From positions 1-60,551 of the forward strand of contig CAJWWP010000006.1 of NCBI GenBank assembly GCA_913048525.1: a stretch of 60,551 nucleotides of DNA, in the 5' to 3' direction. How positions within the stretch are numbered: the first letter of the stretch is position 1; each line of letters opens with the position of its first letter. The stretch comes from GCA-002712965 sp913048525. GTDB taxonomy: Bacteria > Chloroflexota > Dehalococcoidia > Lucifugimonadales > UBA826. Below, in pieces: positions 1-9,434 of this stretch. The notes under the pieces are model-generated. The model saw nothing but the letters and a program-made list of their open reading frames with translations, did no database searches and was not told where the DNA came from. The position numbers and the translations under genes were made by a program.

Positions 1-65
1 GCTCAGTTGGATAGAGCGCAGCCCTGCGGAGGCTGAGGCCGTGGGTTCGAGTCCCACCAAGCGCA
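1..65 (+). tRNA. tRNA-Arg(GCG), 5' end cut by window edge
   Basis: The window opens at the D stem (GCTC...GAGC). The anticodon stem is CAGCC/GGCTG around the loop CTGCGGA, giving anticodon GCG, which reads CGC and, by wobble, CGU. The T arm GTGGG/CCCAC and the 3' acceptor strand CAAGCGC plus discriminator A follow. A20 in the D loop, C35 and A73 fit arginine identity. No CCA is encoded; a T run follows directly. The missing part is about nine bases (5' acceptor strand plus two). The GCG anticodon is unusual, since most bacteria read CGN with an inosine-modified ACG tRNA. Confidence 0.88.
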
Positions 66-73
66 CTTTTTCA

Positions 74-150
74 GGGCGATTAGCTCAGCTGGTTAGAGCA
101 CTTGCTTTACACGCAAGGGGTCGGGGGTTCGAGTCCCTCATCGCCCACCA
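74..150 (+). tRNA. tRNA-Val(TAC)
   Basis: A complete cloverleaf. The acceptor GGGCGAT pairs with ATCGCCC, the anticodon stem CTTGC/GCAAG encloses TTTACAC (anticodon TAC), and the T loop is TTCGAGT. The CCA end is encoded at 148-150. It starts only eight bases after the tRNA-Arg, so the two are probably cotranscribed. Confidence 0.97.
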
Positions 151-251
151 CCATTTTCGTGCCTATCCTCCACATCAATAACAGGATGGGCGATCATCTG
201 CTGGTATCGTGCCATTAATGCTAGATTTACGTATTAGTTCGTACCATCCCC

Positions 252-257
252 TATAAT
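252..257 (+). promoter_or_regulatory. Possible -10 element upstream of the SDR gene
   Basis: TATAAT lies 46 bases before the ATG at 304, with a strong ribosome binding site (AAGGAAGG) between them at about 290-297. No good -35 hexamer sits 16-18 bases upstream, so this is a tentative call. Confidence 0.35.
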
Positions 258-303
258 CCGACTAATCTGGTCCACGCAACACTACATTGAAGGAAGGTCC
301 CTC

Positions 304-1068
304 ATGCGATTTCAAAATAAAGTAGCCCTTGTGACGGCCTCTGCCAGCGGTATAGGAAAAGCCACTGCAGAAATACTAGCAAGGGAAGGCGCTCACTTAG
401 TAGCAGCCGACCTGAATCCGGACTCTTTATCGAATTTATCCAAAAGCATTAAAGCAGAAGGTGGCACTATTACTACTAAAGAAGTCAATGTTCTTGAAGA
501 AGAACCAGTTAAAAATTTAGTGGACTCACTAATAGCAGACTTGGGAAAAATCGACATTCTTGTAAATGCAGTGGGTGGAAGTACAGTCATTAAAAATAGT
601 TCAGCATCCGTTGATAACCTCGAATTTGATGATTGGAATAAAGTCCTCGACTTTAATCTTAGAGGAACTTTTCTATGTACCCATGAAGTTGTCAAACATA
701 TGAAACGGCAAGGGAATGGAAAAATAGTAAACATATCTTCTGATGCAGCTCATAGTCTTGGCGAACCCAGCAGCGCCTATGTAGCCGCAAAGGCAGGAAT
801 TATGGCCTTTACTAAGAAAGTAGCAAAGGAATCCGGACCTTACGGTGTAACTTGCAATGCTATAGCCCCAGGTATGACTTTAAGCGAGAGAATCCAGCCT
901 AGATGGGCACAGAGATCAGAAGAGCAACGCCAAATTATAATTGACCAGATACCCTTGGGACGCCTATCTCAACCCGAAGACCAAGCAAAGGTAATAGCTT
1001 TTTTAGCCTCTGAAGATGCAAACTACGTCACTGGTGTTACGATCGATACCAGCGGAGGCAAACACTGA
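304..1068 (+). CDS. SDR family NAD(P)-dependent oxidoreductase
   Basis: A classical short-chain dehydrogenase of 254 residues, normal for the family. The cofactor loop is TASASGIG (residues 11-18), so the usual first Gly of TGxxxGxG is Ala. NAVG follows at 88-91, then the catalytic Ser146, Tyr159 and Lys163 (YVAAK). The C-terminal end fits the common GxxxxVDGG ending, with DTSGGKH here. It probably oxidises or reduces a hydroxy/keto group of a small or CoA-linked substrate in the cytoplasm, but the substrate cannot be read from the sequence. The ATG is preceded by AAGGAAGG. The next gene, an amidohydrolase, starts 36 bases downstream on the same strand, so the two are likely cotranscribed. 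Confidence 0.93.
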   Translation: MRFQNKVALVTASASGIGKATAEILAREGAHLVAADLNPDSLSNLSKSIKAEGGTITTKEVNVLEEEPVKNLVDSLIADLGKIDILVNAVGGSTVIKNSSASVDNLEFDDWNKVLDFNLRGTFLCTHEVVKHMKRQGNGKIVNISSDAAHSLGEPSSAYVAAKAGIMAFTKKVAKESGPYGVTCNAIAPGMTLSERIQPRWAQRSEEQRQIIIDQIPLGRLSQPEDQAKVIAFLASEDANYVTGVTIDTSGGKH

Positions 1069-1104
1069 TATGTCGAACAAATTTCTGGTGACAGGAGATA
1101 TCCA

Positions 1105-2388
1105 GTGAATCCTTCAAGTACCGATTTCACACTTCTCACAGGGGCCATTTTGATAGATGGAACTGGCAACTCCCCAGTAGAAAATGGAGCCATTCTTGTA
1201 AAAGATGAAGAGATTAAAGCAATTGGTCATAGGGACAGTATTTCGATCCCCGAACATGCGAATGTAACCACTATAAATTACCCGAACCAAACGATTCTCC
1301 CTGGGCTAATAGATTGCCACGTGCACCTCACAGGAATAGGAGACGGCAGGTCAGGGGATGAACTGGCTACCCTTCCAGATGAAGTCCTGACTTTACAAGG
1401 GTCACAGAACGCAAATCGACATCTGCAATCAGGGGTTACAACGGTCCGAGATCTGGGAGCTAAGAACAAGACCACCTTTATGCTTCGTAAGTCTGCCGAA
1501 ATGGGCCTCGTGAAAACCCCCAGGCTCCTTTTATCCGGAAGGCCTATCACGATAATCGGGGGCCATTTAAGCTATTTTGGGACCTCTGTCACTGGCGCCA
1601 CAGAGGCAAGAGCCGCGGTAAGACAACTCCTGAGTGAAGGTGCCGACCTTATAAAAATAACAGCAACTGGGGGAAGTACAAGAACTTCAATACCAGGCAG
1701 ACCATCCTTTAATGTTGATGAAATATCTGCAATAACAGACGAAGCTCATAAGTTTGGGGTCCATGTAGCGGCTCATTGTACTAACAGCCAAGGTATTTTG
1801 AATGCTTTAGATGGAGATGTGGACACAATAATCCACGGTTATCACATTGAGCCTGATGGCCATCTTATATATAGGGAGGAAATTGGGGAACGCATGGCAG
1901 AAAAGGAGATCTTCCTAAACCCAACACTACATCAGGGTCGTGAAAGAATCTGGAAACTCGAAGATAAACGAAAGCTGGAACCATTAACCAAAGATGAGGA
2001 AATAGAAATAGAAGACTTCAAATATTCATGGGAGGAAAAGTTGAAGTTTTTTGAAAAGATTTTGTCTGCGGGCGTCCAACTTGCAGCAGGAACAGACGCG
2101 TCTTGGATGCATTATCAATTGGGTGGGACGAGTTTACAGGACGAAATCTTGGCTCATGTTGATGTAGGTTTATCACCTATGGAAGCTATCGTTTCTGCAA
2201 CAAGTAATTCAGCTCGTTCTTGTTGGATAGATGACCAAATTGGGACATTAGAGCCTGGCAAGAAAGCCGACATTCTAGTTGTGAATGGAAACCCTTCATT
2301 AGACATAAAAACACTAAGAAACGTTGTGGAAGTCTTTCAATCAGGAGTCGCTGTGAAAGGCACATCACAAGTGATGCCGACAAGTTGA
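1105..2388 (+). CDS. Metal-dependent amidohydrolase (imidazolonepropionase/prolidase-like)
   Basis: A 427-residue cytosolic hydrolase of the amidohydrolase superfamily. It has the metal-binding His72-Val-His74 after the first strand, Lys184 (DLIKI) at the position of the carbamylated lysine, His224, His244 and Asp331 in GTDASW. The C-terminal stretch EPGKKADILVVNG is typical of the imidazolonepropionase-like and Xaa-Pro dipeptidase-like branch. The substrate is unknown; N-acyl amino acids or dipeptides are common in this branch. The start is GTG with AGGAG about eight bases upstream. The stop codon overlaps the start of the next gene, which implies translational coupling. Confidence 0.9.
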   Translation: MNPSSTDFTLLTGAILIDGTGNSPVENGAILVKDEEIKAIGHRDSISIPEHANVTTINYPNQTILPGLIDCHVHLTGIGDGRSGDELATLPDEVLTLQGSQNANRHLQSGVTTVRDLGAKNKTTFMLRKSAEMGLVKTPRLLLSGRPITIIGGHLSYFGTSVTGATEARAAVRQLLSEGADLIKITATGGSTRTSIPGRPSFNVDEISAITDEAHKFGVHVAAHCTNSQGILNALDGDVDTIIHGYHIEPDGHLIYREEIGERMAEKEIFLNPTLHQGRERIWKLEDKRKLEPLTKDEEIEIEDFKYSWEEKLKFFEKILSAGVQLAAGTDASWMHYQLGGTSLQDEILAHVDVGLSPMEAIVSATSNSARSCWIDDQIGTLEPGKKADILVVNGNPSLDIKTLRNVVEVFQSGVAVKGTSQVMPTS

Positions 2389-2897
2389 ATATCGAATATA
2401 CGATCTTTGAAACATCCTATGGCTGGATGGCCATGGAAAAGACTCCTCGTGGCCTGAGTAGAACTTCCCTACCCACTGATTCGATTGAAAAATGCACAGA
2501 ATTAGCCGTATCTTGGTCAGAGTATTCAAATCGTAATGATGATTCCTTCACGCAGTTAAAGGAGAAGGTATTCCAATATTTCGGTGGGAACATAGTCGAT
2601 TTCAACGAGGTCGTTATAGATCTTGATTTCACGCCTCCATTCTTTAGGAAAGCATTGGAGGAATGTAGGAAAGTCCCCTACGGGGAGACACGCACTTATG
2701 CATGGCTCGCTAATAAGTCTGGAAATTCAAAGGCAAGTAGGGCAGCTGGCCAGGCAATGGCCCGAAACAAAACGCCAATAATAATTCCATGTCATCGAGT
2801 AATAGGTAGCAACGGCCACCTAACAGGGTTTGGAAGTGAAGCGGTTCAACTCGATCTGAAATCAAGACTATTAAATATGGAAAAACACTCGATCTAA
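2385..2897 (+). CDS. ogt: Methylated-DNA--protein-cysteine S-methyltransferase
   Basis: A 170-residue suicide repair protein that moves the alkyl group from O6-alkylguanine onto its own cysteine. The active-site motif PCHRV is at 135-139 with Cys136, preceded by the helix-turn-helix region (around 100-127) and followed by TGFGSE and a closing KSRLL helix. The proposed start is TTG at 2385, overlapping the TGA of the amidohydrolase. Internal ATGs at residues 15 and 17 exist, but the sequence before them matches the family N-terminus, so the early start is preferred. Its end overlaps the end of dnaE on the other strand by four bases. Confidence 0.93.
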   Translation: MNIEYTIFETSYGWMAMEKTPRGLSRTSLPTDSIEKCTELAVSWSEYSNRNDDSFTQLKEKVFQYFGGNIVDFNEVVIDLDFTPPFFRKALEECRKVPYGETRTYAWLANKSGNSKASRAAGQAMARNKTPIIIPCHRVIGSNGHLTGFGSEAVQLDLKSRLLNMEKHSI

Positions 2898-5800
2898 AAC
2901 ATCAAGCTCTGTACTGATACATCCCCGTAATCACCTAGAGTATTTCTCAAGTTTTCCTGGAGTTCTTCTGATGCATCCACCTTAACTGGCTTCCAATCCA
3001 TGACAACCAAAGAGCCTCGCGATTCTATTTCCAGACCAACATCGTCTGAACCTGCAGATCCTAATAAAAGACGTTTCACGTCATCCAGAAGCATTTTGTC
3101 ATGTTGAGGGTGCTCAGTCTCCTTAATGAATAAAACCAATTTCTTCTTATTAGTGGTCTCTGAAATGCCATTCTCCTTGCCTAAACCGTTAGGGTGTACT
3201 GAAGATCCATTCCCGGAATTATTTTCTTTCCCATTGGATATTGACCCATTTGTCATACCCTTAACAGGCGTCTCATAAGGCTTCTGCATTTGTTTTTCTT
3301 CTTCGCTTGTTCTGATATTTTCAGAATTTAACACTTGATCTAAATCTACTTCACTACCTTCCTGTACACTAATTGTTATATCGCCATCCCGCTCTCTGAT
3401 TGTTCCAGTAACTGTCACTATTTTCCCAGGGTCCCATATGTCCGGGTTTTTTTTCAGGGCATCCTCCCAAACAACGGCCTCTAAACTACCATCCAACATC
3501 TCCAATGTGATGACTTTAAATGGCTTATTGTCCCTAGTAAACCTATCGACGACGGTAGACACTTGACCACCTATTGTTGACCTACCTCTTCTGCCATTAC
3601 TTTCTATCTGGCTTAACATTATCTGGACATCGTTATTCATCTTTGACATCACATTTGCTAAATGACCTGAAGATGAAAGACTCATACCCATGAGTTCCAC
3701 TTCCCACATCCTTTTTTCATGATCACTCGTCGATGAAAGTGGAACATCAATTGCAGCCAATGACACCCCGTCTACTTCTCCTAGCATGTCAAACATGGTC
3801 GATTGGCTAGAATCACGAAGTGTCTTCTCCTGTTGTGCCAGGGCATTAATTTTTTCCGCAACCTCTAGAAGTCCACCTCTATCGCCAAAGTCGTCCAAAC
3901 AGCCTGCCATGATCAGACACTCTATCGACTTACGGTTCAATGAGCCAATATCTCCGTCTTTACAGAAGTTTTCAAGTGTCTCGAACTTACCATGTTCTGA
4001 TCTCGCCTCTATCAGAGGCCCTAAGGCGTCAGAACCAACGTTTTTAATAGCCGCCAGCCCAAATCTGATACCCGCAACACCTTCTATCGTCTTTTCTATT
4101 GTGAATTTTTGAAAACTCGAATTAACGCTTGGAGGGAATACAGGGATTCCCATACGCCTGCAGTCAGCTATCGCCGAAATCAACCTGTCTTTTTTCCCAA
4201 TATATGAATTCATAAAAGCGGCCATATACTCGGCGGGGAAATTGGCTTTCAAGTAAGCTGTCCAGTAGGACACTAAACCATAACTGACGCTGTGTGCCTT
4301 GTTAAAAGCATATCCCGCGAAAGGCTCCACCAGCATAAAAACGGAATCAGCCAGTTCTTCGGTATACCCCTGTGCCTGAGCGCCTTGAACAAATTTATCT
4401 CTTTCTTCCGCCATTATCTCCGGCACTTTTTTGCCCATCGCCTTTCTAACTATATCTGCCTCGCCAAGAGTGTATCCTGCAAATTCTCTTGCAATATGAA
4501 GCACTTGATCTTGATAGACAATCACTCCATAGGTCTCTTCAAGAATATCCTTGAGGGCTGGGTGTATATATCTCACCTCTCGTCTACCATGCTTAGCATC
4601 TATGAAAGTAGTGATATGGTCCATGGGTCCTGGGCGATACAGGGCTATCATCGCAGCAACATCATTAATGGAGTTTGGTTTCAACTCCTTTATATATCTG
4701 ACCATACCGGCACTCTCAAGTTGAAAAACTCCTATTGTTTCTCCTCTTGATAAGAGGTCAAAAGTGTTTTGGTCCTCAAGCGGAATTTCTTGTAACCTAA
4801 TGCTAAGCCCATGGTTTTCCTCTACCATAACCAACGCATTTGCCAAAACTGATAAATTAGTTAGACCCAAAAAGTCCATTTTAAGCAAGCCCAAGGCTGC
4901 CACTGGGTCCATTGCATATTGAGTCATAACCGCGCCAACCGCATCCCCTCTGGAGGTGAACTCTAAAGGTACAACAGTGTCTAATGGTTCTTTAGATATG
5001 ACGACACCAGCCGCATGTACACTTTTATGACGTGTCACACCTTCAAGTTGTTTAGCGGTTTCAATCAAAAGCTTTGTCTCATTATGAGACTCATATAAAA
5101 CTTTCAGTTCTTCACTTTCCACCAGTGAAGTATCAATGTCTATGTTTAATTTCTCAGGAATCATTCTAGCCACTCGATCCACGCTAGCTAGCGTCATGCC
5201 TAGTGCCCTTCCAGCATCCCTTACTGATTGTCTGGCACCGAAAGTTCCAAAAGTGATTATGTGGGCAACATGCTCCCGCCCATACCGGGAAGAACAGTAG
5301 TTAATAACTTCCTGTCTCCTATCGTCTTGAAAATCCATATCAATATCTGGCATTTCTTTTCTTTCCAAGTTAAGAAATCTTTCAAATACCAGATTGAACG
5401 GCATAGGATCTACATCGGTAACTCCTAGGCAGTACAACACTAGACTCGCTGCCGCACTACCTCTTACAGTGAAAAATATATCGTTCTTTCTAACAAATTT
5501 TGCAATATCCCAAACAACCAGAAAATAATCTGGAAACCGGGTCTGTTTAATTACCTCCAGCTCATAATCGAGTCTTTGCTTATATTCCTCCGGGGCGCCG
5601 GGCAGTAACCGGTGAAATCCATCAATGCATATATTCCTGAGATATTCATCCGAAGATAAGGAATCAGGAACAGGAAATTCAGGAAGACGTGCTTGGGTGA
5701 AATCAAGTTGCAAATTGCACATTTCTGCAACCATATCCGTATTGGTAACTGCTTCAGGGATCTCAGAAAACGCAGCGATCATCTGATCGTGAGACCTTAG

Positions 5801-6517
5801 ATGATATGAGGATTCTCCAAATTGCATCCTCTTAGGGTCTTCCATATTTGTATTCGTCTGGATACAAAGTAGAATTTCATGATCTAGCGCATGCTCCTCA
5901 AGTACATAATGAGAATCGTTGGTAGCTACCAAAGGAATATTCAATTCTTTGTTGATATGGAGTAATCCTTTGTTGATTGCAGGGAGTTCAGGGACATTAC
6001 CATGCTCCATCACCTCCAGGAAATAGGATCCAAATACTTCACGATACCAATTTGCTCTATTGATAGCCTCGTCGATTCTACCGTCCGTGATCAGTGAAGG
6101 AACCTCGCCGCTGGGACAACCAGAAAGTACAGCAAGCCCTCCACTATATTTCTCTAATAATTCATGATCCACTCGAGGTTTTTTATAGTAACCTTCCAAA
6201 TGTGACGTTGTCACAAGCTTTACAAGATTTTTATAGCCTTCTATGTTTTTCGCTAGTACAGTCAGATGATGAATTGGATCCGATGGATCCTTGTCATACC
6301 TACTTTTTGTAGTGACATACATTTCACAACCTATAATCGGTTTAACTCCCGAATCTTTAGCTGCTCTGTAGAAGTCTATTGCACCGTATAAACCACCATG
6401 GTCGGTTATCGCCAAGCTTTTCATCCCTAATTCAGAAGCTCGTTTAATCAACGGATCAAGACGAGCAAGACCGTCCAACATACTGTATTCAGTGTGTACG
6501 TGAAGATGACTTACCAA
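2894..6517 (-). CDS. dnaE: DNA polymerase III subunit alpha
   Basis: The replicative polymerase catalytic subunit, about 1207 residues. The N-terminal PHP domain begins HLHVHTEYS. The palm carries PDIDMDF at about 390-396 with the metal-binding aspartates, followed by fingers, a tandem HhH region and an OB fold near residues 1000-1080 (IGGQVSTVVDRF). A low-complexity Asn/Gly/Ser linker precedes a small C-terminal domain. The reading frame is open to a TTG at 6571, but that codon has no ribosome binding site and adds residues not seen in the family. TTG at 6517, just after AGGGA, gives an N-terminus starting directly at the PHP domain and is my choice. No proofreading subunit lies nearby. Confidence 0.96.
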   Translation of the reverse strand: MVSHLHVHTEYSMLDGLARLDPLIKRASELGMKSLAITDHGGLYGAIDFYRAAKDSGVKPIIGCEMYVTTKSRYDKDPSDPIHHLTVLAKNIEGYKNLVKLVTTSHLEGYYKKPRVDHELLEKYSGGLAVLSGCPSGEVPSLITDGRIDEAINRANWYREVFGSYFLEVMEHGNVPELPAINKGLLHINKELNIPLVATNDSHYVLEEHALDHEILLCIQTNTNMEDPKRMQFGESSYHLRSHDQMIAAFSEIPEAVTNTDMVAEMCNLQLDFTQARLPEFPVPDSLSSDEYLRNICIDGFHRLLPGAPEEYKQRLDYELEVIKQTRFPDYFLVVWDIAKFVRKNDIFFTVRGSAAASLVLYCLGVTDVDPMPFNLVFERFLNLERKEMPDIDMDFQDDRRQEVINYCSSRYGREHVAHIITFGTFGARQSVRDAGRALGMTLASVDRVARMIPEKLNIDIDTSLVESEELKVLYESHNETKLLIETAKQLEGVTRHKSVHAAGVVISKEPLDTVVPLEFTSRGDAVGAVMTQYAMDPVAALGLLKMDFLGLTNLSVLANALVMVEENHGLSIRLQEIPLEDQNTFDLLSRGETIGVFQLESAGMVRYIKELKPNSINDVAAMIALYRPGPMDHITTFIDAKHGRREVRYIHPALKDILEETYGVIVYQDQVLHIAREFAGYTLGEADIVRKAMGKKVPEIMAEERDKFVQGAQAQGYTEELADSVFMLVEPFAGYAFNKAHSVSYGLVSYWTAYLKANFPAEYMAAFMNSYIGKKDRLISAIADCRRMGIPVFPPSVNSSFQKFTIEKTIEGVAGIRFGLAAIKNVGSDALGPLIEARSEHGKFETLENFCKDGDIGSLNRKSIECLIMAGCLDDFGDRGGLLEVAEKINALAQQEKTLRDSSQSTMFDMLGEVDGVSLAAIDVPLSSTSDHEKRMWEVELMGMSLSSSGHLANVMSKMNNDVQIMLSQIESNGRRGRSTIGGQVSTVVDRFTRDNKPFKVITLEMLDGSLEAVVWEDALKKNPDIWDPGKIVTVTGTIRERDGDITISVQEGSEVDLDQVLNSENIRTSEEEKQMQKPYETPVKGMTNGSISNGKENNSGNGSSVHPNGLGKENGISETTNKKKLVLFIKETEHPQHDKMLLDDVKRLLLGSAGSDDVGLEIESRGSLVVMDWKPVKVDASEELQENLRNTLGDYGDVSVQSLMF

Positions 6518-6589
6518 AAGTTCCCTGCCCGAAAGGTAATTTCCCCCTATTACTTGGACAGCCCAGTCCAAAAAAAAAGGGATGACCTG

Positions 6590-6595
6590 ATTATA
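6590..6595 (-). promoter_or_regulatory. Possible -10 element of dnaE
   Basis: On the minus strand this reads TATAAT, about 73 bases upstream of the preferred dnaE start at 6517. The -35 region is poor. If it is used, transcription would begin near 6583, too close to 6571 for a ribosome binding site there. That supports the shorter dnaE start. Confidence 0.3.
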
Positions 6596-6734
6596 GAGGT
6601 GAGTATCGGCTATCGCGCAAGGTAGCAGAGCAGTAAATAATTAGATCTTTTGGATCAATAAAGATTCACCAATGGCAGTTTCAACCAAACCGCATTGCAG
6701 AAATAATCCTACCAAATCAAAACTGAACTGGTAT

Positions 6735-6770
6735 AAAAAAAGGGTCCCGTACCTACTGGTACGGGACCCT
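6735..6770 (-). terminator. Intrinsic terminator of groES-groEL
   Basis: A perfect 12-bp stem (6742-6753 with 6758-6769) with loop TACT is followed on the minus strand by a run of seven U residues (A tract 6735-6741). It sits about 30 bases past the groEL stop codon. This is the strongest rho-independent terminator in the window. Confidence 0.9.
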
Positions 6771-6800
6771 TCAGTTTCAGGTTACCTCAGAGTGCTGAGT

Positions 6801-8411
6801 TTAGTAATCCATTGGAGGCATAGCGGGAGCCGCTGCCTCGGGTTGTGGAATATCACTAATCAGTGACTCCGTGGTAAGTACCATCGCTGCAACGCTGGAA
6901 GCATTTTCAATAGCAGCTCTGGTCACTTTAGCCGGATCCATAATTCCTATCTCTAGCAGATTACCGTATTGCCCTGTTTCAGCATCATATCCGTAATCGC
7001 CCTCACCTTTGAGTGTCCCATCAAGAATCACTTCTCCAGATACACCCGTATTCTGTGAGATCAACATAAGTGGCTTCACAAGAGCTGCTTTAAGTATGTT
7101 TACTCCTGTCTGCTCATCGCCATTCAGAGATACTCCCTCAAGAGCCTCTCCGGCTCTGATCAATGCAAGTCCTCCACCCGGTACTATTCCCTCTTCCACA
7201 GCAGCTCGCGTTGCGGAGAGAGCGTCTTCAACCCTATTCTTCTTTTCCTTAAGCTCAACTTCCGTGGCGGCTCCCACCTTGATAATGGCAACCCCTCCAG
7301 ACAATTTTGCTAACCTTTCCTGAAGCTTCTCCCTATCGAAGTCAGATGTTGTCTCCTCTATCTGAGCTCTTATCTGATTTATCCTTCCAGAAATTTGGCT
7401 CTCATCACCATGACCCTCAACAAATGTTGTCTCTTCTTTACTTGAAACAACTCTGCGAGCCCTGCCGAGGTCCTCGACCGTAACGGAGTCCAGTTTTCTA
7501 CCAACCTCTTCACTGATGACAATCCCACCAGTTAGTATTGCCATGTCTTCCAACATAGCTTTCCTTCGATCACCAAATCCTGGGGCCTTCACTGCCAACA
7601 CACTAAGTGTTCCACGAAGTTTGTTGACCACTAGAGTCGCAAGGGCTTCTCCCTCTACATCCTCAGCAATTACCACAACGTTCTTCGCTATCTGAAGTAT
7701 TTTCTCCAGAGCTGGGAGAAGATCTGATACAGCAGATACTTTCTTGTCCGTAATTAAAATATAGGGATCTTCGATTGAAGTTTCCATCCTGTCCTGGTCC
7801 GTGATGAAATAGGGGGATATATATCCACGGTCTATCTGCATGCCCTCGACAAACTCTTGTTCGTAATCAAGGCCCTTAGATTCCTCAACCGTTATCACTC
7901 CATCCTTGCCAACTTTTTCCATAACGTCAGCGATAAGATTACCCATTTCATCATCATGAGCGGATAAAGAGGCAATTTGACCAATCTGGACTCTACCCTC
8001 CACGGGGGTAGACATATCCTGTACAGCCGATCGCAAAGTATTGACAGCTTTGTCGATACCTCGCTTTATTGCCATAGGATTAGCGCCAGCAGCTATATTT
8101 TTAAAGCCTTCATGAATAATGGCTTGGGCAAGAACCGTGGCAGTAGTTGTTCCGTCACCAGCCACATCATTCGTCTTGCTAGCAGCCTCTTTAAGAAGTT
8201 GTGCTCCCATATTCTCAAAAGGATCCTCAAGCTCTATCTCTTTCGCAATGGTGACCCCATCGCTGCAAACCTGAGGAGGCCCGAATTTCTTATCCAAAAC
8301 TACGTTCCTACCTCTTGGGCCAAGAGTCACGCCAACCGTGTCGGCCATTGTGTCAATACCCCGCTTCATAGCGGCCCTAGCGTCTTCACTGAAAGTAAGC
8401 TGTTTAGCCAT
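6801..8411 (-). CDS. groEL: Chaperonin GroEL (60 kDa, HSP60)
   Basis: A 536-residue subunit of the double-ring chaperonin that folds cytosolic proteins with ATP and GroES. The family sequence is intact from KQLTFSEDARAAMKRG through GDGTTTATVLAQ (ATP site) to the C-terminal equatorial domain. The tail ends in an Ala/Pro/Met-rich segment and DY rather than the Gly-Gly-Met repeats of E. coli, as in many other phyla. The ATG follows AGGAGG. groES lies 46 bases upstream, and a perfect terminator follows the gene. Confidence 0.98.
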   Translation of the reverse strand: MAKQLTFSEDARAAMKRGIDTMADTVGVTLGPRGRNVVLDKKFGPPQVCSDGVTIAKEIELEDPFENMGAQLLKEAASKTNDVAGDGTTTATVLAQAIIHEGFKNIAAGANPMAIKRGIDKAVNTLRSAVQDMSTPVEGRVQIGQIASLSAHDDEMGNLIADVMEKVGKDGVITVEESKGLDYEQEFVEGMQIDRGYISPYFITDQDRMETSIEDPYILITDKKVSAVSDLLPALEKILQIAKNVVVIAEDVEGEALATLVVNKLRGTLSVLAVKAPGFGDRRKAMLEDMAILTGGIVISEEVGRKLDSVTVEDLGRARRVVSSKEETTFVEGHGDESQISGRINQIRAQIEETTSDFDREKLQERLAKLSGGVAIIKVGAATEVELKEKKNRVEDALSATRAAVEEGIVPGGGLALIRAGEALEGVSLNGDEQTGVNILKAALVKPLMLISQNTGVSGEVILDGTLKGEGDYGYDAETGQYGNLLEIGIMDPAKVTRAAIENASSVAAMVLTTESLISDIPQPEAAAPAMPPMDY

Positions 8412-8457
8412 TACTTCCTCCTAATAATACCTTGTCAAAAAATCAAAAATAATGGTT

Positions 8458-8757
8458 TTACTTCTTAAAAAGAATATCGTCTTCTCTGAGCACCAAGTAC
8501 TCAATGTCGCCTTCTTTGTACTCAGTCCCAGCATACTTTGAGTAAACAACTGTATCGCCGACTTCCAGTTCCATGGGAACTCTGTTGCCATCGTCGGTCA
8601 TCCTACCCGGACCTGCCGCTACTATCGTGCCTTCCTGGGGTTTCTCTTTGGCTGTATCTGGGATATAAATTCCCCCAGCACTGACCTGCTCTTCCCCTTC
8701 TAAGGGCTCAATTACTACACGATTACCCAGTGGCTTAAAAGCTACTTTCGTAGTCAT
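8458..8757 (-). CDS. groES: Co-chaperonin GroES
   Basis: A 99-residue heptameric lid of the chaperonin. It shows the family start (FKPLGNRVVIEPLEGEEQVSAGG), the mobile-loop region around residue 25-35 (GGIYIPDTA), and the closing YLVLREDDIL. The ATG follows a strong AGGAGGT site. It is the first gene of the groES-groEL operon, with a consensus promoter about 100 bases upstream. No CIRCE operator was found in the leader. Confidence 0.98.
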   Translation of the reverse strand: MTTKVAFKPLGNRVVIEPLEGEEQVSAGGIYIPDTAKEKPQEGTIVAAGPGRMTDDGNRVPMELEVGDTVVYSKYAGTEYKEGDIEYLVLREDDILFKK

Positions 8758-8863
8758 GAATCAGAACCTCCTGTTTCTTTATGTATTACGCCTTTGAAAT
8801 TACCATTTAGAATCCCCATAAAACCCAACGCCACAAAGCGTCTCACAAATGGGTGCACTCATC

Positions 8864-8893
8864 ATAGTAAGGCAGCAAAAATTTGGTTGTCAA
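8864..8893 (-). promoter_or_regulatory. Sigma70-type promoter of groES-groEL
   Basis: On the minus strand, a perfect -35 TTGACA (8888-8893) and TACTAT (8864-8869) are separated by 18 bases. The predicted start site is near 8857, giving a leader of about 100 bases before groES. There is no full CIRCE inverted repeat (TTAGCACTC-N9-GAGTGCTAA); only a lone GAGTGC-like half is visible just past the -10. Heat regulation by HrcA is therefore not supported here. Confidence 0.72.
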
Positions 8894-8963
8894 CACCGTT
8901 AGCTACAAACGGCCAAAAAAAACGCTGAATAGGTGATGGGAAACGATGAAAAAGGATTCTTAA

Positions 8964-9434
8964 TCAGAATGTCTTCCACTTACCCTGAAAGAAGAGAAGT
9001 GGCTCCCCATCCCCGACTTCAATAGATTCTACTGCCCCAATGAACAATGTGTGATCGCCTTCAACATGGGTACTTACCACACGACAATCAATTGACGATA
9101 AAGAACCTTCTAAGAAAGGTGTGCCATTTTCGGTCAATCTAAAAAAGGCTTCTGGAGAATTTTCTCCTTCATTATTTGATTTAGCATAGAACTCACCGAT
9201 AGCTCTTTGCTGATCAGTTAATATATTTATCCCAAATCTGCCAGTGTTTTTTATAATTGAATAGGAATTTGCATTGTGGGCAACCGAAACCATGGAAAGC
9301 ATTGGGTCCAAAGAAATCGATGCTATGCCATTGGCTGTCATGCCATGTACTGAGCCATCCTGTTCAGTAGTGGTTACAAGAGATACCCCAGTAGCAAAAT
9401 TTCCCCAAGCGCTCCGAAATAGATCCGCATTCAT
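8964..9434 (-). CDS. Flavin reductase family protein (FMN-binding)
   Basis: A 156-residue single-domain flavin reductase of the HpaC/NTAB type. It reduces free FMN or FAD with NAD(P)H, usually to feed a two-component monooxygenase. The family signature runs from FATGVSLVTT (residues 13-22) through MTANGIASISLDP to FGINIL and the closing DGEPLLFFQGKW. No partner monooxygenase lies beside it. It is transcribed away from the Lrp-like gene and the acyl-CoA dehydrogenases, so a shared fatty-acid or xenobiotic degradation role is possible but only inferred from position. Confidence 0.9.
   Translation of the reverse strand: MNADLFRSAWGNFATGVSLVTTTEQDGSVHGMTANGIASISLDPMLSMVSVAHNANSYSIIKNTGRFGINILTDQQRAIGEFYAKSNNEGENSPEAFFRLTENGTPFLEGSLSSIDCRVVSTHVEGDHTLFIGAVESIEVGDGEPLLFFQGKWKTF

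Noticed and set aside
6518..6571. Longer dnaE start at TTG 6571
   Set aside because: No ribosome binding site, and the added residues are not family-like; TTG 6517 fits better.
8758..8900. CIRCE operator upstream of groES
   Set aside because: Only one GAGTGC-like half site is present; the second half is missing at the required spacing.
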